A DNA stretch of 64,000 nt from SVFI01 sp964519385 (GCA_964519385.1 CAZFLR010000001.1:186001-250000), one strand, 5' to 3'; counted from the stretch's first letter, positions 43,663 to 52,723 are shown. The notes: generated by a model not told the origin, from the letters alone. Made by a program: numbers and translations.

Positions 43663-44511
43663 TTACTTTTCAAGATATGCCAGCATATCCTCATAACATT
43701 CCTTTGCATCCTCATATCCCTGCTTATAAAGTACCTCCAGTTTTTCTTTACTTTTTTCCAGCCGTCCCACTCCCGACGGATACTTCGGCCGGATTACAAA
43801 CACATTCTCTCTGGCCTGCTCCTTCTCAAGGAAATCAAGGGTACGGTTATAACGTGTATGACGGATTGCAAGGTCATGAACCAGATGCGGATATTTATGA
43901 TATCGCACCTTTGAAAGCCCAAGCATCGGAAACGGTTCTCTCCGATAGCCTTCCTCCTTTGTCATGATGACAACATTCTTCCGGTTACCGTCCTTCAGGG
44001 ATTTCATAATCGGAATACAGTCCGCCACGCCCCCATCGAGGTATTTCTTTCCGTCCAGCTCCACCATGCGCGATACCAGAGGCATGGAAGCTGATGCCTG
44101 AACTGCAACGATATCCTTATAATAATCCTTCAACGGATAATAGACCGGCTGTCCGGTCTCTACGTCCGTAATCACCGCATACGCCTTTCCCTTGTATGCG
44201 TGCGCAGTCTCATAATCATACAGATCCAGTTCATTCGGGATCCGGTTATAACACATATCCGCATTAAAGATATCCCCTGTTTTGAGCAGAGAATAAAATC
44301 CGCAATAATTTTTATCCTCCAGATAATCCGTGGCCACCCGGAACCCTCTTTTGTGCTGCTTTGAGATATAGCTGCACAAAAGACACGCCCCCATGGAGAC
44401 CCCGTAACAGCTTTCAAATTCGATCCCTTTTTCCAAAAAATAATCCAGTACGCCGGCAGTGTAAATGCCTTTCATTCCGCCGCCTTCCAAAACCAGACCG
44501 GCTTTATACAT
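43663..44511 (-). CDS. Patatin-like phospholipase (RssA/YlbK type)
   Basis: A 282-residue patatin-fold lipase or acyl hydrolase. The oxyanion loop is GGGMKG near residues 9-14, the nucleophile Ser is in GVSMG, and the catalytic Asp is in DGGVAD. The start is set at the ATG at 44511 (MYKAGLVLEGGG), because GGAAAG lies at suitable distance; an in-frame ATG at 44529 lacks a ribosome site. No signal peptide is present, so it is cytoplasmic. The substrate is unknown. uppP follows by 27 bases, so both may belong to lipid turnover. Confidence 0.9.
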   Translation of the reverse strand: MYKAGLVLEGGGMKGIYTAGVLDYFLEKGIEFESCYGVSMGACLLCSYISKQHKRGFRVATDYLEDKNYCGFYSLLKTGDIFNADMCYNRIPNELDLYDYETAHAYKGKAYAVITDVETGQPVYYPLKDYYKDIVAVQASASMPLVSRMVELDGKKYLDGGVADCIPIMKSLKDGNRKNVVIMTKEEGYRREPFPMLGLSKVRYHKYPHLVHDLAIRHTRYNRTLDFLEKEQARENVFVIRPKYPSGVGRLEKSKEKLEVLYKQGYEDAKECYEDMLAYLEK

Positions 44512-44581
44512 ATGACCACTTCTTTCCATAACTTAAATATATGTGCGATGCTTCACCTTATGACGAAGCTGTTCACGTTTC

Positions 44582-45778
44582 CTATTTTATCATTCCGTAT
44601 TCCGCTGCCAGCTTCTCAAATGCAGCAATGGAACGTTTTACCTTTTCTGTCTCCACACAGTAAGAAATGCGGAAAAATCCCGGGCATCCGAAGCTGTCTC
44701 CCGGAACAAGCACAAGGTTATATTTTTCAAGTGCCACATTACAAAATTCATTTGCATCCGCAACCGGCGATTTCGGGAACATATAAAAGGTTCCGCCCGG
44801 TTTCACAATTGAAAATCCAAGTCTTGTCAGTTCCTTGTATAAAATATTGGCATTTGTCTCGTATACCTTTAAATCTGAGGTCTCTCCGAGCAGCTCAGCC
44901 ACTGTCAACTGAATCAGGGAAGCCGGACAGTTATGTCCGATGCCTCTTGAAATCTGCACGCACATATGGACAATGGTCTCCGCATCCCTACAGGCCGGAT
45001 TTACAGCCACATATCCGATACGCTCCCCCGGGAAGGAAAGAGATTTACTGTAGGAATAACACATGATTGTATTATCATAAAACCTTGAGACACATGGCGC
45101 ATCCACTCCCTCGAACACAATCTCACGATACGGTTCATCAGAGATGATATAAATATCATGCCCGTATTTTTCTTCTGCCTTCTTCAGGATATCCGCCAGT
45201 CTCTGAATTGTCTCTGTCGAATAAACGATACCGGACGGATTGTTCGGTGTATTAATTAAAACAGCTGCTGTCTTCTCATTTAATTCTTTCTCAAACGCCT
45301 CAAAATTAATCTGAAAAGAGGTTGTATCCGCCGGAATCACCTTCAAAACTGCTCCCGTTGCGTCCACATACGGTCTGTACTCCGGAAAAAACGGTGCAAA
45401 CGTGATAATTTCCTCACCCGGACAAACTACCGCACGGAACGCATGTGCAAGTGCGCCTGCTGCCCCGGATGCCATAAACACATGATTGTAGTCATACGGA
45501 ATACCATAGGTTTCCTTCAGGTAACCTGCAATCTTTTTACGGACCGAAAGAATACCGTGTCCCTCACTGTATCCGTGCAGGGAAAGCGGGTCTGATTCAT
45601 CCAGAATTTTTTTCATTACCTCATTGACCCGTTCCGGTGCCGGAACACTCGGATTGCCGAGACTGTAATCAAAAACATTCTCAAAACCTATCTCCTCTCC
45701 GATTTTATGTGCCTTCGCGCTCATTTCACGAATCACCGATTTCATTCCTAACATTTCTTTGTACTTTGGTGAAAGCAT
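44582..45778 (-). CDS. PLP-dependent aminotransferase, class I/II (aspartate aminotransferase fold)
   Basis: A 398-residue fold-type I aminotransferase. The PLP lysine is in CYSYSKSLSFPGERIGYV, with NTPNNPSG and the terminal arginine in GFFRISYCVE. Clostridial genes of this type are often called aspC-like, but specificity cannot be read from sequence. I choose the ATG at 45778 (MLSPKYKEML) because GGAGG lies seven bases ahead; the ATG two codons earlier is only one base from it. A 14-base palindrome lies 20 bases upstream and may be an operator. Confidence 0.93.
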   Translation of the reverse strand: MLSPKYKEMLGMKSVIREMSAKAHKIGEEIGFENVFDYSLGNPSVPAPERVNEVMKKILDESDPLSLHGYSEGHGILSVRKKIAGYLKETYGIPYDYNHVFMASGAAGALAHAFRAVVCPGEEIITFAPFFPEYRPYVDATGAVLKVIPADTTSFQINFEAFEKELNEKTAAVLINTPNNPSGIVYSTETIQRLADILKKAEEKYGHDIYIISDEPYREIVFEGVDAPCVSRFYDNTIMCYSYSKSLSFPGERIGYVAVNPACRDAETIVHMCVQISRGIGHNCPASLIQLTVAELLGETSDLKVYETNANILYKELTRLGFSIVKPGGTFYMFPKSPVADANEFCNVALEKYNLVLVPGDSFGCPGFFRISYCVETEKVKRSIAAFEKLAAEYGMIK

Positions 45779-45797
45779 GTTCATTCCTCCTATTCTT

Positions 45798-45811
45798 ATA
45801 TATCGATATAT
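45798..45811. promoter_or_regulatory. 14-base palindrome before the aminotransferase gene
   Basis: ATATATCGATATAT is a perfect palindrome 20 bases upstream of the aminotransferase start, in the 56-base gap after the SGNH gene. It could be an operator; no clear promoter accompanies it. Confidence 0.35.
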
Positions 45812-45834
45812 CAGCCTGTTTTCTGCCGTATTTC

Positions 45835-46770
45835 CTACCTGTATACGGAATACCCGTCCATATATGCCTGTATATCATCAATCAGCCGTTCTGTACGAAT
45901 CCGTGTGCCCTCGTCCGTCAGATGTGTATGTGAATTGTAAAAATAACTCTCATCCATCATATAATCCCTGAAATCCGAAATCACCGGACAGCCCAGCAGC
46001 TCATCCATCTCTTTTCCCATTTCATAGTATTCCTCCGGTGACGGCGTGTTTTCGTACACGGCAATGGGATATGCAGCCACCAGCATCGTTGCTCCCCTCC
46101 GGGTCAGATAGTCATTGAGCCCGTTTAATCTCTCGGCTGTCGTTTCATTGATATGATTGACCGTCACTGCCGAAAAATCAATATTCTCCTCCGACTCCGG
46201 TCTTGGATAATAAATATCTCCGTATTCATTAAACGCACTCCGGCGATAGCAATCTGTTGTTTCCGTATTTCCTGTTTCCGTTCGCCACATAGTCAGACAT
46301 TTCTTGAGATAGGTGGGATAGGCAAATATCATGTCGGGCCAGTCTTTGGCGCGAATCAGCGGATACAACTCTGCATGATTCTCTATCGTAATCCATGCAA
46401 GTACCGGATTTTTTATCTCATCCGTATCATCATAGTTCGTGTGCGCGATAATGTAGATGTCTCCCTCTTCGACATGAAGCTTCGCCGCCTGCTCATTAAA
46501 TGCATTTCCGACTCCCCCGTGCAGCCCCATATTCACAACCGGCATTCCGAATGCCTCCTCAATCCTCTCGCTGTCAATGCCAAAGGCGAGGTTGGAATTT
46601 CCGACAAGCACAATCTTCGGTCCTTCCACGCTTTTAAGCCTGTGCACCTTATCGAGCATGGAAGCCTGATAATTTCCCGTATACTGTGGCATCACAACCC
46701 CAAAGCAGAAGAGAAACAGCAAAAATGCCAGCACTGTTAACTTGATAAAAAAAACTATTTTTTTCTTCAT
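45835..46770 (-). CDS. SGNH-like membrane-anchored acyltransferase partner
   Basis: A 311-residue protein with one N-terminal membrane helix (about residues 5-27) and an extracytoplasmic domain. The SGNH block I appears as GNSNLAFGID with Ser59, with Asn in place of the usual Asp. A late NSHTHLTDEGT carries the His expected of block V. It starts 12 bases after an MBOAT gene, so it should act as the extracytoplasmic partner (DltD/AlgJ-like role) in O-acylation of a surface polymer. Sequence similarity to the DHHW protein at 1766-2905 is low, so the two modules probably modify different polymers. The gene runs to an ordinary stop with no terminator. Confidence 0.72.
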   Translation of the reverse strand: MKKKIVFFIKLTVLAFLLFLFCFGVVMPQYTGNYQASMLDKVHRLKSVEGPKIVLVGNSNLAFGIDSERIEEAFGMPVVNMGLHGGVGNAFNEQAAKLHVEEGDIYIIAHTNYDDTDEIKNPVLAWITIENHAELYPLIRAKDWPDMIFAYPTYLKKCLTMWRTETGNTETTDCYRRSAFNEYGDIYYPRPESEENIDFSAVTVNHINETTAERLNGLNDYLTRRGATMLVAAYPIAVYENTPSPEEYYEMGKEMDELLGCPVISDFRDYMMDESYFYNSHTHLTDEGTRIRTERLIDDIQAYMDGYSVYR

Positions 46771-46782
46771 GGCAACCTTTCC

Positions 46783-48264
46783 TTAAAACTGGAAATAAAT
46801 AAATGCAGTCTGTGCATATTCGTAACCATAGACTCCAAATATCATAATCATAAGAAGTAATGTTATATATACGACATACCGCATCGGCGCGCTCTGCAGA
46901 AGCACCTCGCGATTGAGGTCAATTCCCCTATATCTGCAAACATCCACCAGAAACAGCAGGACAAATGCGATAAGCAGTCCAAGTAATGCTCCCGTGTCAA
47001 GTCCCCAGCCTTCCACTGCATATCCGAACGCCCTTGAAAATCCGAAATTAGCTTTTATCTGACGCAGCAGACCAAATACCTGCGAAACGCTCTCCGCCCG
47101 GAAGAACATCCATGTGATATCGACAAGTATAAAAGTACAGATGCCTGCAAAAAAGCGATGCGAATACCGTGATGCATCTACACCGAAACGCTCTCTTAAT
47201 CTTCTCCTCAAGCCATCTGTTGCCTGTTCTGTCACCAGATAGGCTCCGTTGAGTCCGCCCCATATTACATAGGTCCAGTTGGCTCCATGCCATAATCCGC
47301 TCACCAGAAAAATAATCATGGTGTTTATGTATTTGCGCACGGTTCCCTTCCGGTTTCCTCCGAGCGGAATGTAGAGATAATCCCGAAACCAGCTTGTCAG
47401 TGAAATATGCCATCTTTTCCAGAAATCATTCACCGATGTCGCAAGATAAGGGCAGTCGAAATTGTCCATCAGCTTGAATCCGAGCACTCTTGCACTTCCG
47501 ATTGCAATATAGGAATATCCTCCGAAATCACAATAAATCTGAAAAGCAAACAGTACTGTGGCAATCAATATTTCCACGCCGGAATATTCCAGATAATTAT
47601 CATATACATTCGTCACAATCCCGGACAAATTATCGGCAATCACTATTTTTATAAAAAGTCCCCACAGCATTGTGAGAAGTCCGCTCCGTACCCGGTCCAC
47701 ATCAAAGGTATTCTTTCTGTCAAACTGTGCCAGCAGATTCCCCGAGCGTTCTATCGGTCCGGCTACAAGTTGCGGAAAGAATGAGACAAACAGTGCATAG
47801 CGGAGAAGATTTTTCGTCGCCTTAATGTCTCCTCTGTATACATCCACCGTATAGCTGAGTGCCTGAAATATGTAAAACGAAATTCCGACCGGTAACACCA
47901 CATCAAATGCAGCAAGCTTCGCATCCTGTCCAAGCAGCTCAAGCAGTGCATTCACATTTTCCGCGAAAAAACCGCTGTATTTAAACACAAATAAAATTCC
48001 GATGTTGATGATAAAGCTTCCTGCAAGTGACCAGCCTGCAAGCCGTCTTCTTCCTTTTTCACTAAAATGCGACACAAGCAGACTGCACGCAAATGTAATC
48101 AGCGTAGAACCGGCAAGCAGAACTGCATACTTTGCATTCCAGTTCATATAGAAAAAGTAACTTGCTGCCAGAAGCCACAGATTGCGAAATTTATAGGGAA
48201 GTGCGAAATACAGAAGCACGACCACCGGAAAAAAGAGCAGATAACTGACCGAATTAAAAATCAT
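46783..48264 (-). CDS. MBOAT family O-acyltransferase (AlgI/DltB-like), second copy
   Basis: A 493-residue polytopic membrane acyltransferase. The conserved NDFWKRWHISLTSWFRDYLY (about residues 283-302) and the WHGANWTYVIWG motif with the catalytic His are clear. It differs enough from the MBOAT at 2924-4381 to be an old paralogue. It is the first gene of its operon, with a promoter of the TTGCCA-17-TATAAT type, and the SGNH gene follows at 12 bases. Probable role: acyl transfer across the membrane to wall or capsular polysaccharide. Confidence 0.92.
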   Translation of the reverse strand: MIFNSVSYLLFFPVVVLLYFALPYKFRNLWLLAASYFFYMNWNAKYAVLLAGSTLITFACSLLVSHFSEKGRRRLAGWSLAGSFIINIGILFVFKYSGFFAENVNALLELLGQDAKLAAFDVVLPVGISFYIFQALSYTVDVYRGDIKATKNLLRYALFVSFFPQLVAGPIERSGNLLAQFDRKNTFDVDRVRSGLLTMLWGLFIKIVIADNLSGIVTNVYDNYLEYSGVEILIATVLFAFQIYCDFGGYSYIAIGSARVLGFKLMDNFDCPYLATSVNDFWKRWHISLTSWFRDYLYIPLGGNRKGTVRKYINTMIIFLVSGLWHGANWTYVIWGGLNGAYLVTEQATDGLRRRLRERFGVDASRYSHRFFAGICTFILVDITWMFFRAESVSQVFGLLRQIKANFGFSRAFGYAVEGWGLDTGALLGLLIAFVLLFLVDVCRYRGIDLNREVLLQSAPMRYVVYITLLLMIMIFGVYGYEYAQTAFIYFQF

Positions 48265-48302
48265 TCTTTTTCCTTCCTTTGTAAAACAACATAACTAGAT
48301 TG

Positions 48303-48331
48303 ATTATACTTCCATTAGGTGTTTTTGGCAA
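48303..48331 (-). promoter_or_regulatory. Sigma-A promoter of the second MBOAT operon
   Basis: TTGCCA (48326-48331) and TATAAT (48303-48308), minus strand, 17 bases apart, about 40 bases before the ATG. Confidence 0.82.
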
Positions 48332-48419
48332 TTTTTTTGTTTATTATTGATAGATTCCGGCAAAAAGTGTAGGCACTATCACTCTAGGTTTTTCTCCGGT
48401 TAGATGCTATGATATAGAT

Positions 48420-48517
48420 ATGTTTATGGGTATATCACATACAGAGGACTTTGCGACTTCTTCTGTAGTGTTATTCTTTCACCTTGCGGACTCCAAATGG
48501 GGTCCGCTTATTTTTTT
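48420..48517 (+). ncRNA. Candidate small RNA with terminal intrinsic terminator
   Basis: The 348-base gap 48265-48612 contains, besides the MBOAT promoter and the mms terminator, a plus-strand unit facing away from both genes' coding strand. A -10-like TATGAT lies at 48408-48413 with a poor -35. A 12-pair hairpin follows (ACAGAGGA 48441-48448 with TCTTCTGT 48459-48466, extended by CAC/GTG). A pyrimidine-rich unpaired stretch (TTATTCTTTCACCTT) comes next, then a terminator (GCGGACTCC with GGGGTCCGC, 48486-48507, and a T tail to 48517). No credible protein is encoded before the terminator. It matches no RNA family I can name. Confidence 0.55.
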
Positions 48518-48538
48518 CGGGTTTTCACCTGAAACGAA

Positions 48539-48575
48539 GAAAAAGGACCTCCGAAATCATCGAAGATCCTTTTTG
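48539..48575 (-). terminator. Intrinsic terminator of the ChvE-MmsAB operon
   Basis: On the minus strand a 14-pair stem (AAAAGGATCTTCGA with TTCGGAGGTCCTTTT) closes the transporter operon 38 bases after the mmsB stop. A T tract follows. Confidence 0.82.
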
Positions 48576-48612
48576 ATTAGATATACGTGGGAATATACCC
48601 TGACTGTTTTAA

Positions 48613-49785
48613 TTATTTATCTGTTTTCTTTGTAACAATATCAAAAATAACTGCTGCTAAAAGTACAAGACCTTTAACCACCTTCTGGTAGTTTGCATCC
48701 ACACCCATGATGGACATACCAAGGTTGATAACACCCATGAGAACTGCACCTACGATAACTCCAGGAATCGTTCCGACTCCGCCGTATGCGGAAGCACCAC
48801 CTACGAAGCATGAGCTGATAGCATCCATTTCGTAGTTCTGTCCGTATGTAGGCTGTGCACTTGTCATACGTGCGATTGTCAGCATACCTGCAAGTGCTGC
48901 AAGGAATCCCATGTTTGTATATGCGATGAAGTATACCTTCTTTGTATTGATACCTGAAAGCTTAGTTGCTTTTTCATTACCGCCGACTGCGTAGAAGTAA
49001 CGGCCTGTTGTTGTTTTGCTTGTGATATATCCGTATACAAGGACTACAACAAGAACCCATACAAGAGCTGTCGGAATGCCTTTGTACTGTGCAAGACGGA
49101 ATGCAAATACCAAAATTACTGCACAGATAACAAGTGTCTTAACGATCATGGATGCCAGTGCTTCCATCTCGTATCCTTTCTTTGCTCTGTTCATACGATT
49201 CTTAATCTGGATAATCACATAGATTGCACATGCGATTACACCGACAAGCATACATGTTACATTGAATCCGCTTCCTCCGAATACATCCGGGATATAGCAG
49301 TTTGCGCCACCACCGAATATCTGGACAAATTTCTCATTTGTAAGAGAAACAGTAAGACCGTTAAGAACCACGTTTGATAATCCACGGAACACAAGCATAC
49401 CTGAAAGTGTTACGATGAACGGCGGTACATGTACATAAGCAATCCAGAATGCCTGCCACGCTCCGATTGCAGTACCTACTAAAAGCATCATGATAGATGC
49501 AGCCACCGGATTCCATCCGTTTGACTCCATAAGTGTTGCTCCGACAGCTCCTACGAAACATACGATAGAACCTACGGAAAGGTCGATGTTACCACCGGTC
49601 AGGATACACAGTAACATACCCGAAGCGAGTACGAATACATATGCATTCTGTGAAATCAAGTTACTAACGTTCTGAGGAAGAAGGATTTTTCCGCCTGTCT
49701 GCCATGTGAAGAACAATGTAACTAAAATTAAAACAATGATCATAGTATATTTTTTAACACCACTCATTAATTTCGCTTTATCCAT
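48613..49785 (-). CDS. mmsB: Multiple monosaccharide ABC transporter permease MmsB (GguB-like)
   Basis: A 390-residue inner-membrane permease with about ten helices, of the sugar transporter class with ChvE and MmsA. It begins MDKAKLMSGVKKYTMIIVLI and has LTGGNIDLSVGSIVCFVGAV and the coupling region AVGGNEKATKLSGIN. Members import monosaccharides such as xylose, glucose, arabinose or galactose. The ribosome site AAAGGAG overlaps the end of mmsA, three bases ahead. A strong terminator follows. Confidence 0.93.
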   Translation of the reverse strand: MDKAKLMSGVKKYTMIIVLILVTLFFTWQTGGKILLPQNVSNLISQNAYVFVLASGMLLCILTGGNIDLSVGSIVCFVGAVGATLMESNGWNPVAASIMMLLVGTAIGAWQAFWIAYVHVPPFIVTLSGMLVFRGLSNVVLNGLTVSLTNEKFVQIFGGGANCYIPDVFGGSGFNVTCMLVGVIACAIYVIIQIKNRMNRAKKGYEMEALASMIVKTLVICAVILVFAFRLAQYKGIPTALVWVLVVVLVYGYITSKTTTGRYFYAVGGNEKATKLSGINTKKVYFIAYTNMGFLAALAGMLTIARMTSAQPTYGQNYEMDAISSCFVGGASAYGGVGTIPGVIVGAVLMGVINLGMSIMGVDANYQKVVKGLVLLAAVIFDIVTKKTDK

Positions 49786-49788
49786 TGT

Positions 49789-51330
49789 TTATTCTCCTTT
49801 ACTTGATGATTTAATAATATGTGACATGATAACTTCCTGGGAAGCCTCTTCTGCCGCAAGCTCTCCTACCATCTTTCCTTCATTCATGATATAAATTCTG
49901 TCGCACATACCAAGAACTTCAGGAAGTTCGGAAGAAATCATGATAACAGATTTTCCTTCTGCCACCAGCTTGTTAATAATACAGTAAATTTCATATTTTG
50001 CACCTACGTCAATACCACGCGTAGGCTCATCCAGAATCAGCACATCCGGATCCGTGAACATCCATTTTGCCAGCAGCACCTTCTGCTGGTTACCACCGCT
50101 GAGATTGCCCACATTCTGTTCCACTGACGGACACTTCGTGTTAAGCTTTTCTTTATAATCAACTGCAATGGCATATTCTTTATCTTGATCAATCACACCG
50201 TTTTTGGAAATTGCATCCAGATTGGCCAGTGTCGTATTAATCTTGATTGGATTTGAAAGGATAAGTCCGTTTCCTTTACGGTCCTCTGTCACATAAGCAA
50301 CCTTATGTTTGATTGCATCTTTAATGTTTTTAAGATGTACTTCTTCACCATTTATTTTCAATGTTCCGGAAATACCGGTACCATAGCTCTTGCCGAAGAT
50401 ACTCATCGCAAGCTCTGTACGCCCTGCTCCCATGAGGCCGGCGATACCTACAACCTCACCTTTTCGCACATTCATGCTGACACTGTCAACCACTTTACGT
50501 TCCGGATAGAGCGGATGATATACATTCCAGTCTTTTACCTCAAGATTGATATCTCCGATTTTCTTATCCTCACGTTTCGGGAAACGGTCCGTAAGCTCAC
50601 GTCCTACCATGCCTTTAATAATCCGGCCTTCCGAAAAATCATCTGTTTTCTTATCCAGAGTCTCAATTGTTGAACCGTCACGAATAACCGTAATCTTGTC
50701 GGCTACATATGAGATTTCATTTAATTTATGAGAAATAATAATGGATGTCATACCTTCCTTTTTGAACTGAAGCATCAAATCCAAAAGTGCTTTGGAATCT
50801 GTTTCATTCAAGGAAGCAGTCGGTTCATCCAAAATAAGCAGTCTCGCTTTTTTAGCAAGTGCTTTTGCAATTTCTACAAGCTGCTGCTTGCCTGTACCGA
50901 TATCTTTGATCAGCGTTCTGGAAGACTCCTTAAGACCTACTGTCTTTAAATACTTCTCTGCCTCTCCGTATGTATCGTTCCAATTGATGGCAAAACTCTT
51001 ACCTCTCTCATTTCCGAGGAACATGTTCTCGCCAATCGTCATATAAGGAATCAATGCCAGCTCCTGATGGATGATGACAATTCCTTTTTCTTCACTGTCT
51101 TTAATTTTGGTAAATTTACAAACTTCGCCGTCATAGATGATGTCACCCTCGTATGTTCCGTAAGGATAAACACCACTGAGTACGTTCATCAGTGTGGATT
51201 TACCGGCACCATTTTCACCTACAAGTGCATGGATCTCGCCTTCTTCAACCTGCAGATTCACGTTATCCAATGCCTTAACTCCCGGGAATGTTTTGGTGAT
51301 ATTTTTCATTTCAAGTAATATTTTCGCCAA
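49789..51330 (-). CDS. mmsA: Multiple monosaccharide ABC transporter ATP-binding protein MmsA (GguA-like)
   Basis: A 513-residue double ATPase. The first half has Walker A (GENGAGKSTLMNVLSG) and the signature GTGKQQLVEIAKAL. The second half has a degenerate Walker A (GLMGAGRTELAM) but an intact signature (LSGGNQQKVLLAKWM) and Walker B (VLILDEPTRGID), typical of sugar importers of this class. The start is TTG at 51330: GGGAGGG lies six bases ahead, whereas an in-frame TTG at 51345 overlaps that site. A strong hairpin in the 84-base gap after chvE could lower expression of mmsA-mmsB relative to the binding protein. Confidence 0.94.
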   Translation of the reverse strand: MAKILLEMKNITKTFPGVKALDNVNLQVEEGEIHALVGENGAGKSTLMNVLSGVYPYGTYEGDIIYDGEVCKFTKIKDSEEKGIVIIHQELALIPYMTIGENMFLGNERGKSFAINWNDTYGEAEKYLKTVGLKESSRTLIKDIGTGKQQLVEIAKALAKKARLLILDEPTASLNETDSKALLDLMLQFKKEGMTSIIISHKLNEISYVADKITVIRDGSTIETLDKKTDDFSEGRIIKGMVGRELTDRFPKREDKKIGDINLEVKDWNVYHPLYPERKVVDSVSMNVRKGEVVGIAGLMGAGRTELAMSIFGKSYGTGISGTLKINGEEVHLKNIKDAIKHKVAYVTEDRKGNGLILSNPIKINTTLANLDAISKNGVIDQDKEYAIAVDYKEKLNTKCPSVEQNVGNLSGGNQQKVLLAKWMFTDPDVLILDEPTRGIDVGAKYEIYCIINKLVAEGKSVIMISSELPEVLGMCDRIYIMNEGKMVGELAAEEASQEVIMSHIIKSSSKGE

Positions 51331-51367
51331 TTGTATCCCTCCCAATATCTAATCAATTACTTTTTAA

Positions 51368-51391
51368 CAGGCGGGATAAAAATCCCGCCTG
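51368..51391 (-). repeat. Strong intergenic hairpin between chvE and mmsA
   Basis: CAGGCGGGA and TCCCGCCTG form a perfect 9-pair stem with a six-base loop. No T run follows on the minus strand, so it is probably an mRNA stabiliser or partial attenuator rather than a terminator. Confidence 0.75.
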
Positions 51392-51414
51392 CCAATAAAC
51401 CGTTTTACTTAAGA

Positions 51415-52506
51415 TTACTGTAAATCTGCTTCTGTGTAGTATCCTGAATCAATTAACAGTTCTTTGTAGTTGTTTGCATCTGCGAATACCGGCTCGCAAA
51501 GGTATGAAGGAACGATTCCTGTTCCGTTGTCGTAAGATTCTGTATCATTAACTTCAACTTCTTCTCCTGAAAGAATCTGTCCTACCATCTTAACAACCTG
51601 GCTTGCTAATGTACGTGTATCTTTGAAGATTGACATAGACTGTTTTCCGGCAATCATGTTCTTAACGTTAGCAACGTCACAGTCCTGACCTGTAATTACA
51701 GGATAGCTGCCTGTGTAGTTAGCTGCAAGAGCGTTAGAAGCACCAAGTGCTGTAGAGTCGTTTGAGCAAAGAACTACGTCAATATTCTTTCCGTCAGCAT
51801 AGTAAGAAGAAAGGATGTTTTCCATTCTCTTCTGAGCTTCTTCTGTAGACCAGTTTGCTGTAGCAACGTCTGCGAAATCTTTCTGTCCGGACTGGATTAC
51901 TAACTTACCTGCTTCGATGTATGGATTAAGTACGTCCATTGCTCCGCCGTAGAAGAAGTTTGCGTTGTTGTCACCCGGGTCACCTGTGAATACTTCAAGA
52001 TTGAAAGGACCTGCTGCGTTTTCAAGATCTAAAGCGTCAACGATGTATTCACCCTGTTTTGTACCTACCATGTAGTTATCAAATGTAGCGTAGTAAGAAA
52101 CTGCATCTGAATCCATGATAAGACGGTCATATGCGATAACCGGAATACCGGCTTCTTTTGCCTGGCTCATAACTGTTCCGAGTGAGCTTCCGTCGATAGA
52201 AGCAACTACAAGTACATCAACTCCTGATGTAATCATGTTTTCAATCTGAGATACCTGTGTAGCTGTATCATTTGAAGCATACTGTAAATCAACTGTATAA
52301 CCTGCAGCTTCAAGTTCTTTCTGCATGTTTGAACCGTCCTGGTTCCATCTCTGTAAATCCTTTGTAGGCATTGCCACACCTACCAGACCTTTGTCACCGC
52401 CTGATGCTGCTGTTGTTGTAGAAGCGTCCTCAGAGCCGCCACATCCAACTAACAAAGAAGCAACCATAGCAACACTAAGTAATGCGCTTAAAATTTTCTT
52501 TTTCAT
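51415..52506 (-). CDS. chvE: Multiple monosaccharide-binding lipoprotein ChvE-like
   Basis: A 363-residue lipoprotein that binds sugar for the MmsAB importer. The lipobox is LLVGC (Cys22). The mature domain shows MPTKDLQRWNQDG, IENMITSGVDVLVVASIDG and AGIPVIAYDRLI, and late TGQDCDVANVKNMI, all typical of ChvE/XylF-type proteins. Ligand could be xylose, glucose, galactose or arabinose; the sequence does not decide. Its -10 (TATAGT, 52563-52568) has no good -35, which suits activation by the nearby YesN-type regulator. A ribosome site GGGAGG precedes the ATG. Confidence 0.95.
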   Translation of the reverse strand: MKKKILSALLSVAMVASLLVGCGGSEDASTTTAASGGDKGLVGVAMPTKDLQRWNQDGSNMQKELEAAGYTVDLQYASNDTATQVSQIENMITSGVDVLVVASIDGSSLGTVMSQAKEAGIPVIAYDRLIMDSDAVSYYATFDNYMVGTKQGEYIVDALDLENAAGPFNLEVFTGDPGDNNANFFYGGAMDVLNPYIEAGKLVIQSGQKDFADVATANWSTEEAQKRMENILSSYYADGKNIDVVLCSNDSTALGASNALAANYTGSYPVITGQDCDVANVKNMIAGKQSMSIFKDTRTLASQVVKMVGQILSGEEVEVNDTESYDNGTGIVPSYLCEPVFADANNYKELLIDSGYYTEADLQ

Positions 52507-52562
52507 TGTAAAGACCTCCCTAATAATTTTATCTGTAACACGTTTATCTTTGCTACACCGTT

Positions 52563-52568
52563 ACTATA
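52563..52568 (-). promoter_or_regulatory. Probable -10 of the chvE-mmsA-mmsB operon
   Basis: TATAGT on the minus strand, 57 bases before the start codon. The sequence 17 bases upstream (AACAAT) is a poor -35, so activation by a regulator is likely. Confidence 0.45.
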
Positions 52569-52628
52569 ACACATGAAGAATAGTAATTGTTTGCGAATAT
52601 CTTTCATTTTTTATGAACTTCTCTGCGC

Positions 52629-52672
52629 AAAAAAAATAAACGCTAGCACAAATTTGTTGTACATGCCAGCGT
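52629..52672 (-). terminator. Intrinsic terminator of the corA-sensor operon
   Basis: On the minus strand AACGCTGGCAT pairs with GTGCTAGCGTT in an 11-pair stem, followed by TATTTTTTTT. On the plus strand the same hairpin also has a T tail. Confidence 0.9.
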
Positions 52673-52723
52673 TTTTTACAAAATAATACTATTGCCTTTT
52701 CCTTTTTTCCGTGCACGTGCCCA

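Noticed and set aside
48420..48635. A 71-codon plus-strand frame
   Set aside because: It runs through the intrinsic terminator at 48486-48517 and has no ribosome site; better explained by a small RNA.
52543..52557. A cre-like sequence (GATAAACGTGTTACA) in the chvE leader
   Set aside because: It needs one extra base and several mismatches to fit the CcpA consensus, so I do not call it.
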